A stretch of DNA of 64,000 nucleotides, taken from the NCBI GenBank assembly GCA_963930775.1, contig OZ005690.1, positions 9,760,411 to 9,824,410 of the forward strand. Reading direction: 5' to 3'. The number at the start of each line of letters is the position of its first letter. The first letter of the stretch is position 1. A program made the position numbers and the translations under genes. Source of the DNA: Cliona cf. orientalis. Its lineage: Eukaryota > Porifera > Demospongiae > Clionaida > Clionaidae. Of this stretch, positions 12,790-24,400 are shown piece by piece. The notes under the pieces are model-generated. The model saw only the letters and a program-made list of their open reading frames with translations, was not told the origin of the DNA and searched no databases.

Positions 12790-13065
12790 GGCGTGACAAA
12801 CTAAATTCACAGTTTATCGTCACAAAGATTTCGATTTTGCATGCGGGCGGGCGGTCATTTTTCATATTTCAGAGAGCTGGAAGGCTATGCTCGAACCTCG
12901 AAATCGCCGACGCCCCACCCTCTAATTAACGCGATCGATGGGTGGAGCTCAGAGTGCCATATGTTTACTGTAATGAATATGAAATCTGAAAAAAAAATAA
13001 TTTTGAGAAAATCTGAAAATCCATGCGGGTGGTGACGATAAATAGCGAATTCAGTTTGCCCCGCC
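12790..13065. mobile_element. Related MITE with TAA target duplication
   Basis: Imperfect ~35-bp inverted repeats (ggcgtgacaaactaaattc; right end complement ggcggggcaaactgaattcg) are flanked by TAA at 12787-12789 and 13066-13068. It carries the same gcgggcgggcgg subterminal motif as the 11944 and 17405 elements but different terminal sequence, so it is a sister family. It lies about 200 bp upstream of gene A's predicted first exon. Confidence 0.75.
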
Positions 13066-13200
13066 TAATACGAAATTCATGTATATTATAATATGTATAT
13101 ATACCCCGGTAATAGCCGGTATATTATGTACAAACATTGCACAAATTGCAAACATGTAGCTAGATTATGCTTTTAATTATAGTATGAGCAGATATTTTGC

Positions 13201-13825
13201 TTTCAGTTGACTAGCTAGCCTAAACTCAGCCACTGAGGGTGACTCTAGTGCACTGATGATCACTAGCCAAGTAAATGGAGGAGTCAATTTCATCTCCCAT
13301 GCACTTGTTGAAAACATTGATGAAGCACGCTTCAATCCTCCCTTGCTCTTCGATATGTTCTAATTATCAGTGTGAGAGAGGTCAAGCTGAAGTCCAATCT
13401 CCTCCCACTTATTCGTATGAGTAGCAACTTCATTCAGCAAATCAGGGAGAGTTGCAACAGGGCCAGAAAGATCATCTAAATTGTGTGAATATTTAGAGAG
13501 TGAGGAAAGGAGAGAGAAATAGAGAGAGAGGAATCAAAAGGAAGAGAGAGTGACGGGGAAGAGGGGTAAAAGTGACTGCATATACTGTAGCTTGGTCATG
13601 ACCCCTATAGTATTATGCACATAACATTATTATACGTGCACATGTCATGCCATTGTATGCATGCGTGCACCACACATAGTTAAGATGTTCCTATTTGGAA
13701 GTGGAGTAGATCTCACTGTGTGAGACCATACATGTCCATTAGCTAATAGCTACCACTCAACCTAATCTATAAGGGATCGGAGCTGCACGCTGCACTTCGC
13801 TATCGCCCATGATGAGTCACACTGT
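13201..13825 (-). pseudogene. Decayed fourth CXXC-Roc-COR-Death copy: Death-domain exon and COR 3' scraps
   Basis: 13201-13477 is a near match to gene B's Death-domain exon (shared ttgactagctagcctaaact and ggccagaaagatcatctaaa) but contains small indels, such as catgca inserted near 13300 and a disrupted tatcagtgtgagag stretch near 13365, which break the frame. 13689-13825 resembles part of the exon before it (gtggagtagat..gtgtgagacca; tatcgcccatgatgag), heavily rearranged. The rest of that exon is missing. No open frame survives. Confidence 0.85.
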
Positions 13826-13874
13826 GTCAACCATAGCTACCTGTTAAAATTTCGGTATTCCCACATAATATTAT

Positions 13875-14916
13875 TAACCCTCGGCGCATGCGCCGTAGGG
13901 TTACGGTAGTCGTTCTGTGTGTCTGTCTGTCTGTCTGTCCGTCTGTCTGTCTGTCTGTCTGTTAACTCTGTAACTGCTACATACTTCGTTTGCGAGTCTC
14001 AAGCTCGTGTTATATGATTCCTTATGGCGTTTCAAAGCCATGTATTGTGTGGATTTTGCTGAAAACGCTTTGTTCTCCAGTTCTGGCGACATTTACTCAG
14101 GACCGCTACCTTCCACCATAGGACCATCCTTCCACGCACCTTGGCAGCTTTTCGATGGACAGAATGAACAATAGTAGACTTCTTTCAAGGTACAAACTAA
14201 GTAGTTCCAGCTACAACTCCTGTAAAGCTACTGCCTGCCTGCCAATAGTCAGCGAAGTATAAACTGCTTAGCTTCTTGACTTCAAGCCACACCCAATGCA
14301 CTTGTCTCTATTTACACGCAAGTCATGCTACCGTATACATTGTCTAGCAGCTGTTTTTCATTTGAAAGGCTTCCCAGCAGCTGGTAAGGACGTTTAACAG
14401 TACTATTAATATGAATGTGCTTGTAGCCTTGTACCCTCCATATGTAGCCTTGTACCCAGGCCCTTGGAGGGTACAAGGCTAACACCTTTGGTTCTCCACC
14501 ACCCAGTTCACATGCAACACTTTCTGTGCAGAATTATTGTATTTTGTGATTTGATTATGCCTCCAGCCTGCAAGCAGTGTCCTAAATACTATTGTTCCAT
14601 GGCAGAAATCTGTGTGTGTGTGTGTGTGTGTGTGACTTCCAGTTTATTCCACTGGCCTAAGAGAATGAGCAATAGCATCATTGAGAATCAGCAGATGAGA
14701 TTGCATTGAGGCTAGCCACACAAACAGCACCAGAAAAGCACAAAAGTGAGCCCTAGTACACAGAATATTATTTTCTAAGTTTTTTGGTGCATGGGCTAGT
14801 TTGCCGGTACTCAAAGCACTAAATTTTAGACACAGCCTAATATTATACAATCATCTTTATAGCTACCTGCGTAGTATAATATCATTACTATAAATCTGAC
14901 AGCGCCGAGGGTTTAG
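13875..14916. mobile_element. Inverted-repeat element with CCCTCGGCGC ends
   Basis: Left end taaccctcggcgcatgcgcc, right end gcgccgagggttta, about 1.04 kb apart. Inside are a (TGTC)n tract at 13915-13960, a 16-bp inverted repeat (tagccttgtaccctcc at 14419, complement at 14466) and a (GT)n run at 14611. No transposase frame is visible. The target duplication is ambiguous because both flanks are T/A runs. Confidence 0.6.
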
Positions 14917-15043
14917 CACCAGTGGTGTTCATTATAGGTAAGTTGTACAAATCTAGCTGCTGAAAAGCTAGGAATTTGAATTTGCAGAATATTTGCAAGC
15001 CAGTGACAAAATTCAGGACATAAAATTTAATGATAGACTTTTA

Positions 15044-16651
15044 TTATCTAGCAATATATCGTCTAATTTCTTCAGCTTTTGATGAGTCCACTTCCTCTAT
15101 GGCATCGACTATATCTTTCCATGTGGGTTGGGGGTCAACCTGCTTTAGCCATTCTGACAACATTGCATGTAAACAATCTCGAACATCATCTTCATCCTTC
15201 TTTATGTTGTCCAAAACATGCCTCTCAACCCCCAGAAGACCTCCAATGGTTTTCCAGTTACTTGCAAGGGAAATCAGTCTCTTTAAAACATCCTTAAGCT
15301 TTGGTTGATCATCTAACACACATGCAAGTAAACATAGTGGTTTGTAGTATACTACTTACAGTAGCTACTGTGACTCACCAATTGCATTAATTGTACGCGA
15401 GCTGTATCTAGGACATGATTCGATAGGAGAGGAGCATTGTGATGGCAATTCATTACTTAAAGGAAATGTAATGTCTGCATTAAGTTGACTATCGCTTGAA
15501 CAACCCTCAAACCTAACAGGTAGTAAAATCTCATCAGAATTTCTCAGAGTGACTGTCATCTTTACTCAAGGAGGGTACATCCGCATCTCATGCTGCAATT
15601 TCATATTGGTGAAATCTGTATTCCAGAAGTTGATACTTGACTCTCTAATCTATTAAGGCAAGGAATAAGGAATATAAATCACTGTAAAGATAAAAAAAAT
15701 CTGTCTCACCTCTGCTGGGTTGGGATCTAAGGCTACCATACACTGATCAAGTTGGTGACTCAGAGGTGGAATGACTCTAATACACAGCTCTGTATCTTGC
15801 TCAGCTTTGAATTTAAAGGCACCATAACGTGATATTTTATAATTATCTCTCTCTGGAAATTGCTCCTGCACAGCCTGCATTCAAATATTACATAATCTGA
15901 CCTGTACAGTTTGTTTTCTATTCCTCTGATCTTACCTGAACACAAGTCTTAAGCAAGTAGACTGCTACAAAGTATATATTTCATGCCTTCTAGGTGACAA
16001 CGATCGTTCAATTCGAGCAAGACAGTAGCTGATATCGTTGGCTAGTTCTGGTGTTTGATTTGCTTTGAGGCAATAGAAACAGCAGTGTGCCGACTTTAGG
16101 ACCCCATAACTTTTTTGTCCAGATGATGCAAAGAGGGGCTTAGCATCACACACGTTAAAGTTATATATCATTTGTTTATCCTCGGCAATGGAATAGCTGC
16201 TGTGGTTAGCTTTAGCAAATTCAATCTGATGATAGTTTAATCTATCCCTCTTCAGGCCAGTGAGGAAGTGGGGGAGAATCAGTTGAAATGGTTTCATTAA
16301 AAGAGCAGTTTCCTCCTGAACACAGAGCCAGATGATTGGCGAAATTGGTGCACCATTTTCTGGAAAGTTGAATGGACCATACATTGCCACACCGATCTCC
16401 AAGTGAATTGTCTCTCCCTTAGCCACTGCTCCTTTTGGAACCCTCAGAGTAACGTCATGTTCCTCAATAGTGTATTCAAGGCCACTGTGGTCACATTCCA
16501 TTAGATGATGATGAAGAAATGGAACGTGGGCGCTTTCCTCTGCTTCACTAAAGTGAAGAGTCTTACAATTTTCACCTTTCAGCATTACTTCATGACTTAG
16601 CATAATATCCTGCATGATCATGAGCAACCATACATGCACATTAATGACCAT
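15044..16651 (-). CDS. ZU5 - Death domain protein, possibly frameshifted, 5' end undefined
   Basis: Exons by splice signals: a ZU5 exon (from an acceptor near 16609, or Met at 16651, to about 15990), then segments ending at 15936 (GTAAGA donor), 15874-15710, 15559-15379 and 15312-15044. ZU5 features are YTIEEHDVTLRVPKGAVAKG and the hydrophobic stretch PISPIIWLCVQEE. The 15874 exon (FPERDNYKISRYGAFKF, LCIRVIPP) resembles the segment between ZU5 and Death domains in sponge proteins. The last exon is a Death domain (SNWKTIGGLLGVERHVL, PTWKDIVDAIEE) with a natural stop. ZU5 plus Death is the combination of UNC5 and PIDD-type proteins. Between ZU5 and the next segment the frame is broken at an atatata run near 15985; removing one TA unit would restore it. 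The gene sits on the same strand between arrays A and B. No upstream exons or start were found. Confidence 0.65.
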
Positions 16652-17342
16652 GCTGAGTGCTGCTTTATATAAAACAACATAGTTAGCTAGCTACATGCAC
16701 ACATAAGGGGCAAGAATGAGTGTAGCTACCCCCACACTAACGCTTTACTGAATCTACCTAATCCTAGAAAGGAAGTGTGTATCCTGCAGTGGTGTATCTG
16801 GGAGGGGGATGCTCAGGGTGCTCAAGCCCTCCTCCCTTAGGCTCAGAGACATAAATAATTAGTGCTAGTATGCCTAAGTTTAAAAATATCATTAGCTAAG
16901 CATTAAAAATGCTATACTAAAGCTTCAAAATCACTACCTAGTCATCAGTAGCTGCTCACCTACACTAGTACTCTTCTGTCTCTGCAAATCAATTAACAGG
17001 TAAGAAGGAGTGCACCCCCACACTATTACTTTCCTATCACTGGCAGTAGTATCTAGCTAGTCCAGTTGTTAGCTAGCTAGACATGATGTTTGTATCAGTG
17101 ACAGATTCCAAGGAGTGTCCATAAATTAAAGTTCCAGAGAAAGTAATTTTGGTTGATATTCACAGTGTGGTAGCTAAGGCTATGATAGGATCATTCATGA
17201 ACTTCTTTTATGCATGCCGTTGATGACATTCATTGATCCTATGGCACGAACAATTAAAAAAATCACCGCCTTCCCACCGCATGCTAGCTAGTATGAAAAT
17301 TTCTAGCTATTATGAGAAACTAATTAATTTATTACCATGGCC
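16652..17342. other. Intergenic, nothing recognised
   Basis: AT-rich spacer upstream of the ZU5-Death exons. Missing 5' exons of that gene could lie here, but I see no convincing coding segment. Confidence 0.35.
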
Positions 17343-17404
17343 TTCATGCCTTTACATTGAGCTTTATAGGTGACACACTCTTCAATTGGCTTTTTCCTAC
17401 ATAA

Positions 17405-17642
17405 GGCCACTCCAAATTAATTCATTGTTTCTCATCCCCCCCTGAGCCAAAAACTGATGCGGGCGGGCGGCTGGAAATGGTCGTTTATTCACAAGTTTGA
17501 TGGGAAATGGTCATCAAAACCATAAGTTCAGCAGTCCAAAAAATCGAGGCGGTATACTTTTGTATTGTGCTGGTACTGATGGAAATACATGCGGGCGGAA
17601 ATCAAGGCGGGATGAGAAACAACTAATTGATTTGGAGTGGCC
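17405..17642. mobile_element. Harbinger-like MITE with TAA duplication and internal empty site
   Basis: Ends ggccactccaaattaattca and its complement; TAA at 17402-17404 and 17643-17645. Gene A at 6800-6812 reads cctacataataatgag with a single TAA, giving the pre-insertion sequence. It shares termini and the gcgggcgggcgg motif with the 11944 element. Confidence 0.9.
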
Positions 17643-17964
17643 TAATAATGAGATAAAAAATACAATATTATATCAAGCAAGCTAATGAACTATCTGATAT
17701 ACAGGTTTCAGGGTATAAGCTGTAAGTTATTAAGTTAAGCTGCATGCATGAAGAACGTTGATTTTCAGAAAACTATCAAATATCAATCGTATGTATGCAT
17801 GGTGCTAACCAGGCGATTAGAGAGAGGAAATCTAACTATACACAGCTTAATGTGCACGCAAATTTCAATGCCATTCACATTTTTACTGCCTATGATCGTA
17901 CTCAGGACTACCAGGCAGTGAGTAACTAGCTAACAGCTTGATCTGAACACAGCTTGATTCTATA

Positions 17965-18495
17965 CCGTAAAGTCTGGTTAATAAGCGCATGCGCTTATCA
18001 CTCTCGGTGGTAAGGAAACATGCGCCTATTAGACGATGTGCGCTTAATAGAGAGTGAAATTTTGGCCCCGCCCACTGACAGCACGTTCGAGCGCTCGATC
18101 ACAAAGCTAGCAAGTTATGAACACAGCGATTCTTGGAATAAGCTCTGTAATAGTTCATGAGAGTATGATCGGAAGCCATTGCTGGAAGAAAACCGTGGAA
18201 AAATAGCCGACTTCTTCGGCGAAACTCGCTTCGAAGTCAAGGTCAAGAGTCCGAACCTGTCTCAGTAGAACATCACAGTGTCGATCTCGTGCAGCTGGTT
18301 ATCCGAAAATAGGTTGGTAAATTAGTTCTAGCCATGTAGAGCATGGAACACTCTTGATCGAACGATGAATACTTACTGTCGTCTTTATTGGGCGCATGCG
18401 CTTATTAGACAATACTTAACAACAGGAAGGAAGCATGCGCTTATTAAAAAATATGCGCTTAATAAGCATGTGCGCTTATTAACCAGACTTTACGG
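17965..18495. mobile_element. Mariner-like MITE, CCGTAAAGTCTGG ends, supplies gene B's stop codon
   Basis: Terminal inverted repeats of about 25 bp (ccgtaaagtctggttaataa), TA duplication at 17963-17964 and 18496-18497. Gene A at 7078-7092 reads gattctgtatgccaaagc with one TA, the empty site. Several internal copies of tgcgcttatta occur. The frame of gene B's last exon runs into the right end and terminates there at 18459. Confidence 0.88.
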
Positions 18496-21400
18496 TATGT
18501 CAAAGCAATGCAATCAAGAAACAACGAGGCTATCAAATCATAGTACCTTGCTTTCAGTTGACTAGCTAGCCTAAACTCAGCCACTGAGGGTGACTCTAGT
18601 GCACTGATGATCACTGGCCAAGTGAAAGGAGGAGTCAATTTCGTCTCCCACTTGTTGAAAACCTTGATGAAGCACGCTTCAATCCTCTCTTGCTCTTCGA
18701 TTTTGATATGTTCTATATCAGTGTGAGAGAAGTCAAGCTGAAGTCCAATCTCCTCCCACTTATTCGTTTGAGTAGCAACTTCATTCAGCAAATCAGGGAG
18801 AGTTGCAACAGGGCCAGAAAGATCATCTAAATATTTAGAGAGTGAGGAAAGGAGAGACATTAATAGAGAAAGAAACCAAAAGGAAGAAGAGAGTGACGGG
18901 GGAGAGAGGTGAAAGTGACTGCATAGCTACTGTAGCTTGGTCATGACCCCTATAGCTAGTATTGTGCACATAACATTATTATAATTATGTGCAAATCTCA
19001 TGTATGCATGTGTGCACCACACATAGTTACACACATGCTTACACTCTGAGGTGAACCATGCCATCTGTTGAGATGTCAGCTGTCTTGCTCGCTTTGACGA
19101 ATTCCTGATGCATTTAGAAGACCACTTCCTCGTCTTTTGGTTGAACATTGCAGCAGTGCCGTGAGGCTCACTCACCCCACAGTCGATACGACATGAGAAT
19201 CCCACATTAACCTCCATGTCTGTGGGACTGTATGACAGACTCTCAGCAGCACACCACAGGGCACCATAGATCGTTCGTCGGATATCACAAAGATGTTCGT
19301 GCTCACAAGTGGAGTAGACCTCGATGTGTGAGACCATATCCATGATTACCACTCTAGATCTACCTAAGGGAGCCGCTTGCTGCACATTGCTATCACCCAT
19401 GATGAGATCACGTAGCTCGAATTCGATCAGATTTCGCTTTCGTTCCAGTTGGCACTGCGTACTCTCGACAATCCAGTTGGGCAGCTTTGCAAGGTGAGCA
19501 ACAGAGGCACAAAAAATACCGCGAGGGGAGTACCCATAAGGAAATGAAATGAACAGCGGCTCGATTCCAAGCTCTTGCATGTGTGAGCGAATGGCAATCA
19601 GCAGCTGGGAATTGTGGTCTTTACGGTGGAGAGCTAGGACGCATGGAATAAAGAAGCAATTGTGACTGACTTCCGCAATAATGCAAAGCTTCACTAAAAG
19701 ACACAAGAGGTTGTCAACGTTAAAGGTGACTTCATCAAAGCCACTATGAAGGGATCTTACCCTTTCCAGTTGATCCCTAGTGAAAATACCTGTTCTATGG
19801 AATTCTAACCTCTCTTGTCGCGATAAACCAGACCAATCTTCACGACAGTCAAAGCTCTGAGCAATAATTTCGGACACCTTATTGAAGAGAAACTCTGGCG
19901 AACAGAATACTACATCGCGAAGTATGTTCGGAAAGTACAGAATCAGGTTAAGCTCATCGAATAACAATAACGCATCATCTACATCTCTTTTGTCCATCAT
20001 AATGTCTTCTCGTTCTGCAATTCCGTAGCACTCGGTCAGACTCAAAAACGGACTTTTGTGGTCTTTTAGAAGATTGAGGAATAGAAACCATCGAATGGGA
20101 ATCTTCACTCCAAGACCCTCCGTGACTCGTTCAATGTGTGCATGAAGATCGTCAATGACATCACCATTCTCTGCCCACCCCTCTTCGCTACCATCAATAC
20201 AAAAAACTGGCTTATGAACATGTCGGGAGGGGGTGAGAGGAATGCACTTTTTCGACTGGGTGAATGGCCTGATGCACTCGTTTACCGCTCTGTGCTTTTC
20301 TTGCAACATTTCATCACTGCATTGATCTTTGAACATGCCAATAACAGCAAAGTGTGGTTTCGGGGGGGTGGTCCTGGTAGCTCGCTTGGTGATATTTCGG
20401 GAGAAAATGCACGAGCATATGGTACGCAGCGACTGCTCAAGATATTCTCGATTTGTTACGAACATCTCCTCTGGGATGGAATATCTCACGCCGTTGATCT
20501 CGTAGTCGAATTGTGGGCACTGGTCAAGCGACTCGTTAAGCTTATGAACGAGTAGGGTCACGGAGGAGTTCCTCACAAAGATCGGCATGATTTCCTGAAA
20601 ATGAGGCAGCCCACCAGTGTCCACGATGTACAGGAGTTTCATTTTGTTCAGACATTTTGGTTTTCCCTTGCGTGTTGACAGCATCTTGAGGTGTTTTTTG
20701 ATCACTTTCCTGATGGCTGATATTTGGTGTTTCTGCTGGGGTCGACTTTGTGATGCAGGATTTGAAGATGTTTCATCACCACTAGCGCTCCTGCTACCTA
20801 CAGTGTCAGTATAAAACTAGATTCTATATAATAATATTATATGTAATCATATAAATGTGTAAAAATAATTGTTGATGATGCAGAACACGGGCTTCTGGTT
20901 AACGTGTATGTTACAGATATTATTGAGAACACTACGGCTAAATAATACAATGTATAGCCGGAAATATTGGCAGAAATTAAATTTGGTGGTTGAGCCCAAA
21001 ATCACTATTGCAATAATAAATTTGGTGGTTTGTTACAGGATTGCCATATAATACGTATGTATGCAAGTAGAAAATTTTGGCGGATTTTAATTTGGTGGTT
21101 GTAATATAGACTGCCTAAATTTAATTCCCTGCCAAATTTTCTGGCTATTCGGTAATATGAGTAAGCTTAAGATAAATCTTCTGGAAACACTCATGATATA
21201 ATACTATTATACGTTTAATAATACGATACCTACCTTTGGTTTGGTTATGAATGGTCTTTGCTATGAGCAGCGACAACTTCTTACTGTTAACCACCAGCCA
21301 CTTGACCTTTGACCCACTCTTATTTCGATGAAACTCGACTATCTCTTCCTCGAAGTCGTGAGTGACACAAGCGGCAGGGATAATCTGGTCAGCTTCCGTG

Positions 21401-24400
21401 GCCAGGGCGGTGCTCTGACGATGAGCTGGACGACTCTTGCCAGAGATGAGTACTCGGAAATGTGATTTACCTGTACCTGCATTGCAATGCATAATCAGAC
21501 GCAGACACAACATTAATGGCTTCATGGTTTTAGTGGTTGCATATTAATGATATTCTGTGATATCAAATCTGGAAAGAGATGGGTTGCATACTCCTGGTAC
21601 GTAGTAATGTACTTATGATAATATAGGCCTTTGTATTCATTGATTAAATGTCTACGTTGATAGCAATCAAACTACACTCTATAGAGCACCACTGACCCTT
21701 CATATCATCTATAGTAGTGATCTGACCTGGAGGCCCTGAAACTCCACATTTTGCCGTGAATATTTCAACGTATCCATCTCTGAGAGCTCTGTCCAATCTC
21801 TCGTGAAACTCATCATCACTTTCATTATCAGACTCTATTATGGACATACATGATAAAGTAATATCTGGAAGTGTTATAATTATATACAAAGAGAGAGTTG
21901 GGTAAGCCATGACACTTCCACTCACAACCCTCTCCCTCCTTCCATCCACACCACTTCCCTATCATTTCAAGGATCACTATCATAATAGGATGGCTGTATC
22001 TACATGTACATTGTAAACAAAATTCCCGGAATGGTTTACCATAATATTATCACCAGATTTGACATCACAACCACCCTTGTAATATAGGCCTGAATTTGCA
22101 ATGCACATGCGTTCTAGTAGTACTGGCAGAGAGTGGTCAGTAGTGGGGGAGGGGGGGGGAGGGGGAATGTTAGTAGTGGTAGTTTATTTAGCACCCACTT
22201 AGATTACAACTTTCACAGCTTTTGTGCTGCAGTTTGTGGTAATTGTACCTCTGCAGCTGAACATACATGTAGCTATAGCTGTATAGCTGTGCTTGTGCAT
22301 GTAAGCCATTGTTGCTGCCTTCCCTTGCAAAGACACTAGTCTTATATCTGGCTGTACTATGCATAGACATGTACAATGCATAATAAATATAATGTCCGAC
22401 CAACAGTTGGTGATGTCCGACCAAACTGGAATATGGTCTGACATTTGTCAGATTATCAACAAACAATTATAATCCATCCTGCTCCAAGTTATGTACTCCT
22501 GTTAGTACACATGCAAGTGTTTTTATCTAGCACATGTAGACATTCATAGGAAGCCAACTAAATAACCATGCATAGGCAATGGCTATATAGAAATAACTAA
22601 ATTACATGCCCACCCCAGTAGAATGTTATTTATGGGGAACCCTGACTCAAAATTAGCTCCATGCTTGGACACACTGACTAGCTATGTATATGTAGTGCCA
22701 GCACAGAGTGTGCAAATGCACACCTGATAATCTTAGATCTCTCCAAGAGGGTGGATGATGCACAGGAGCTCTATTGCTTGATGACTGGCCCCCTTGGCTC
22801 CATCTAAGGCAAGGTTTGTTCTTCCTTTTTCTGCAGAATGTACGTTGATGCAATTCGATGCTGTGTTGTGATATTTTATTATTAACTTACATGCATGGTT
22901 AATTCGATCGATGATAGCGTTTTTTATCCCTATTAGAAGGATATTATGGAGATGGAGAGAGAGAGAGAGAGTGAGAGCATGGAGATGTACACACAAACAT
23001 TAAATATCGTTTGTATTAACTTTAAAGATTATCGTAAGTTTATCTAATGGTAGTCAGCAATCCTAACTTACAAGCAATATCGGCAGATGCCACAGTCGGG
23101 AATATGGCAGTTTTCACACACTCCACACCTTTTCCTTTTTTTCTTTCTTTGCTTCTTCGGCAGTTCGTTCAACTGACCCACTGAACTATCTGACGACAAT
23201 TCTTGTTCTGACAAATTAGCAGTTTGTGTGCTACTAATGGCATTCTCTTCCATGCTCAAGGATCTCTGAGTGCCGTACAGCATAATATTACTACTGGATG
23301 ACTCCCCTGTAGTTGCTCGTAGATGTACCATAGGACTACTGAGATTTGCTGATTCAGGAGGTAAAAACGGAGAGATCAGTGCACCAAGCGAATCTGCGCA
23401 GGCAGAGAGAAAATATTAATAATTATTTGATAGGATGAAAAAAGATGCTATTTAAACATAAGTATATATTGATAGCATTATAACTATTATGCACAGAATT
23501 CTCAATTATTAACCAGGTGAAGATATTCATGAACACGAAGTCTCAGAATCAAAATTAATTTATTTCATGGGCCACCCTTATTTCAAGCATGCTTCCTCAG
23601 GGAAGGGGTGAACATGCAACGTACAAGAAATAGGGATAGCTAGACAGTTGCATGAGAATCTCTACCTGGAGGTGTCTGGTTAGTTATCATCATTTCTTTG
23701 CTATTAATCTCAGACAGTCCAGGAGTATAACCCAAGGCTTGATTCACTTCGTCATCGAAAATAGTAGTCACTGAGTGAGCTCGCTTGTTTCTGTTCGTCA
23801 TCTTGGGTCTTTTTCTCGGTGGTGTGCCCTGCAGTGACCATGTACTTTCGTTTGATATCTCCCTCCTTAGCCTGCTACGAAAAATCGGGACAGGAGTTGG
23901 ACATCCATTGTCAAATGAAGGTTCTGAAGGCGTTATTTCTGTGACTGTAGAATTGAATGAGCTCTCGTTGTGCAAACTCAAATTGCCCCTAGTGGTGAGT
24001 GAAATGGATTCTTCCATCTTTGATGCTGCTGTTGGAGTGGAGGTAGAGGGCTGATGTCTATTCATTTGTACAGGAGTCCCCCCAGTGTGTGTGTCGAGTT
24101 GTTCCGGACTCTGATTGGCACACAGTACGATCAGCTCAGATGATGCAGCTTCTTGTTGTACACCTAGCTTACTCGAGGTTGTTGGGATATATATCAGATC
24201 TTCATCCATGTCACTAGTAGACCCACCACTGCTACTAACACTAGTCCTGTTAAGAGTCTCAAACTCCTGCGCAACACTAGTATTGCCCTGCACACCTAAA
24301 GTAGCACCTAACAGGGATAATGCAGGCCTAGGCTCGTCTTGAGGTGCTTCAGCGTTGGTTAGTAGTCGATAGAGGTTAATCTCATGCTGCTGAGCATTTC

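Larger units (their letters stand above)
17343..18515 (-). pseudogene. Duplicated CXXC exon 3 fragment plus intron, split by two MITEs
   Basis: 17343-17404, 17646-17962 and 18498-18515, taken together, match gene A 6747-7105: the end of the CXXC-completing exon (KKPIEECVTYKAQCKGMKAM here, KKPIKECVTYKAQCNG in A), its acceptor and the start of the upstream intron. Two transposons interrupt the copy at 17405-17642 and 17965-18495. It is isolated from any partner exon, so it is a remnant of another array copy. Its right edge abuts the Death exon of gene B. Confidence 0.85.

Noticed and set aside
13913..13962. Coding Thr/Asp/Arg/Gln repeat in a 63-codon frame
   Set aside because: Translation of a TGTC microsatellite within a transposon.
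20136..20555. 139-codon plus-strand frame, repeated at 30072
   Set aside because: Antisense shadow of the conserved COR-region exon in B and C.
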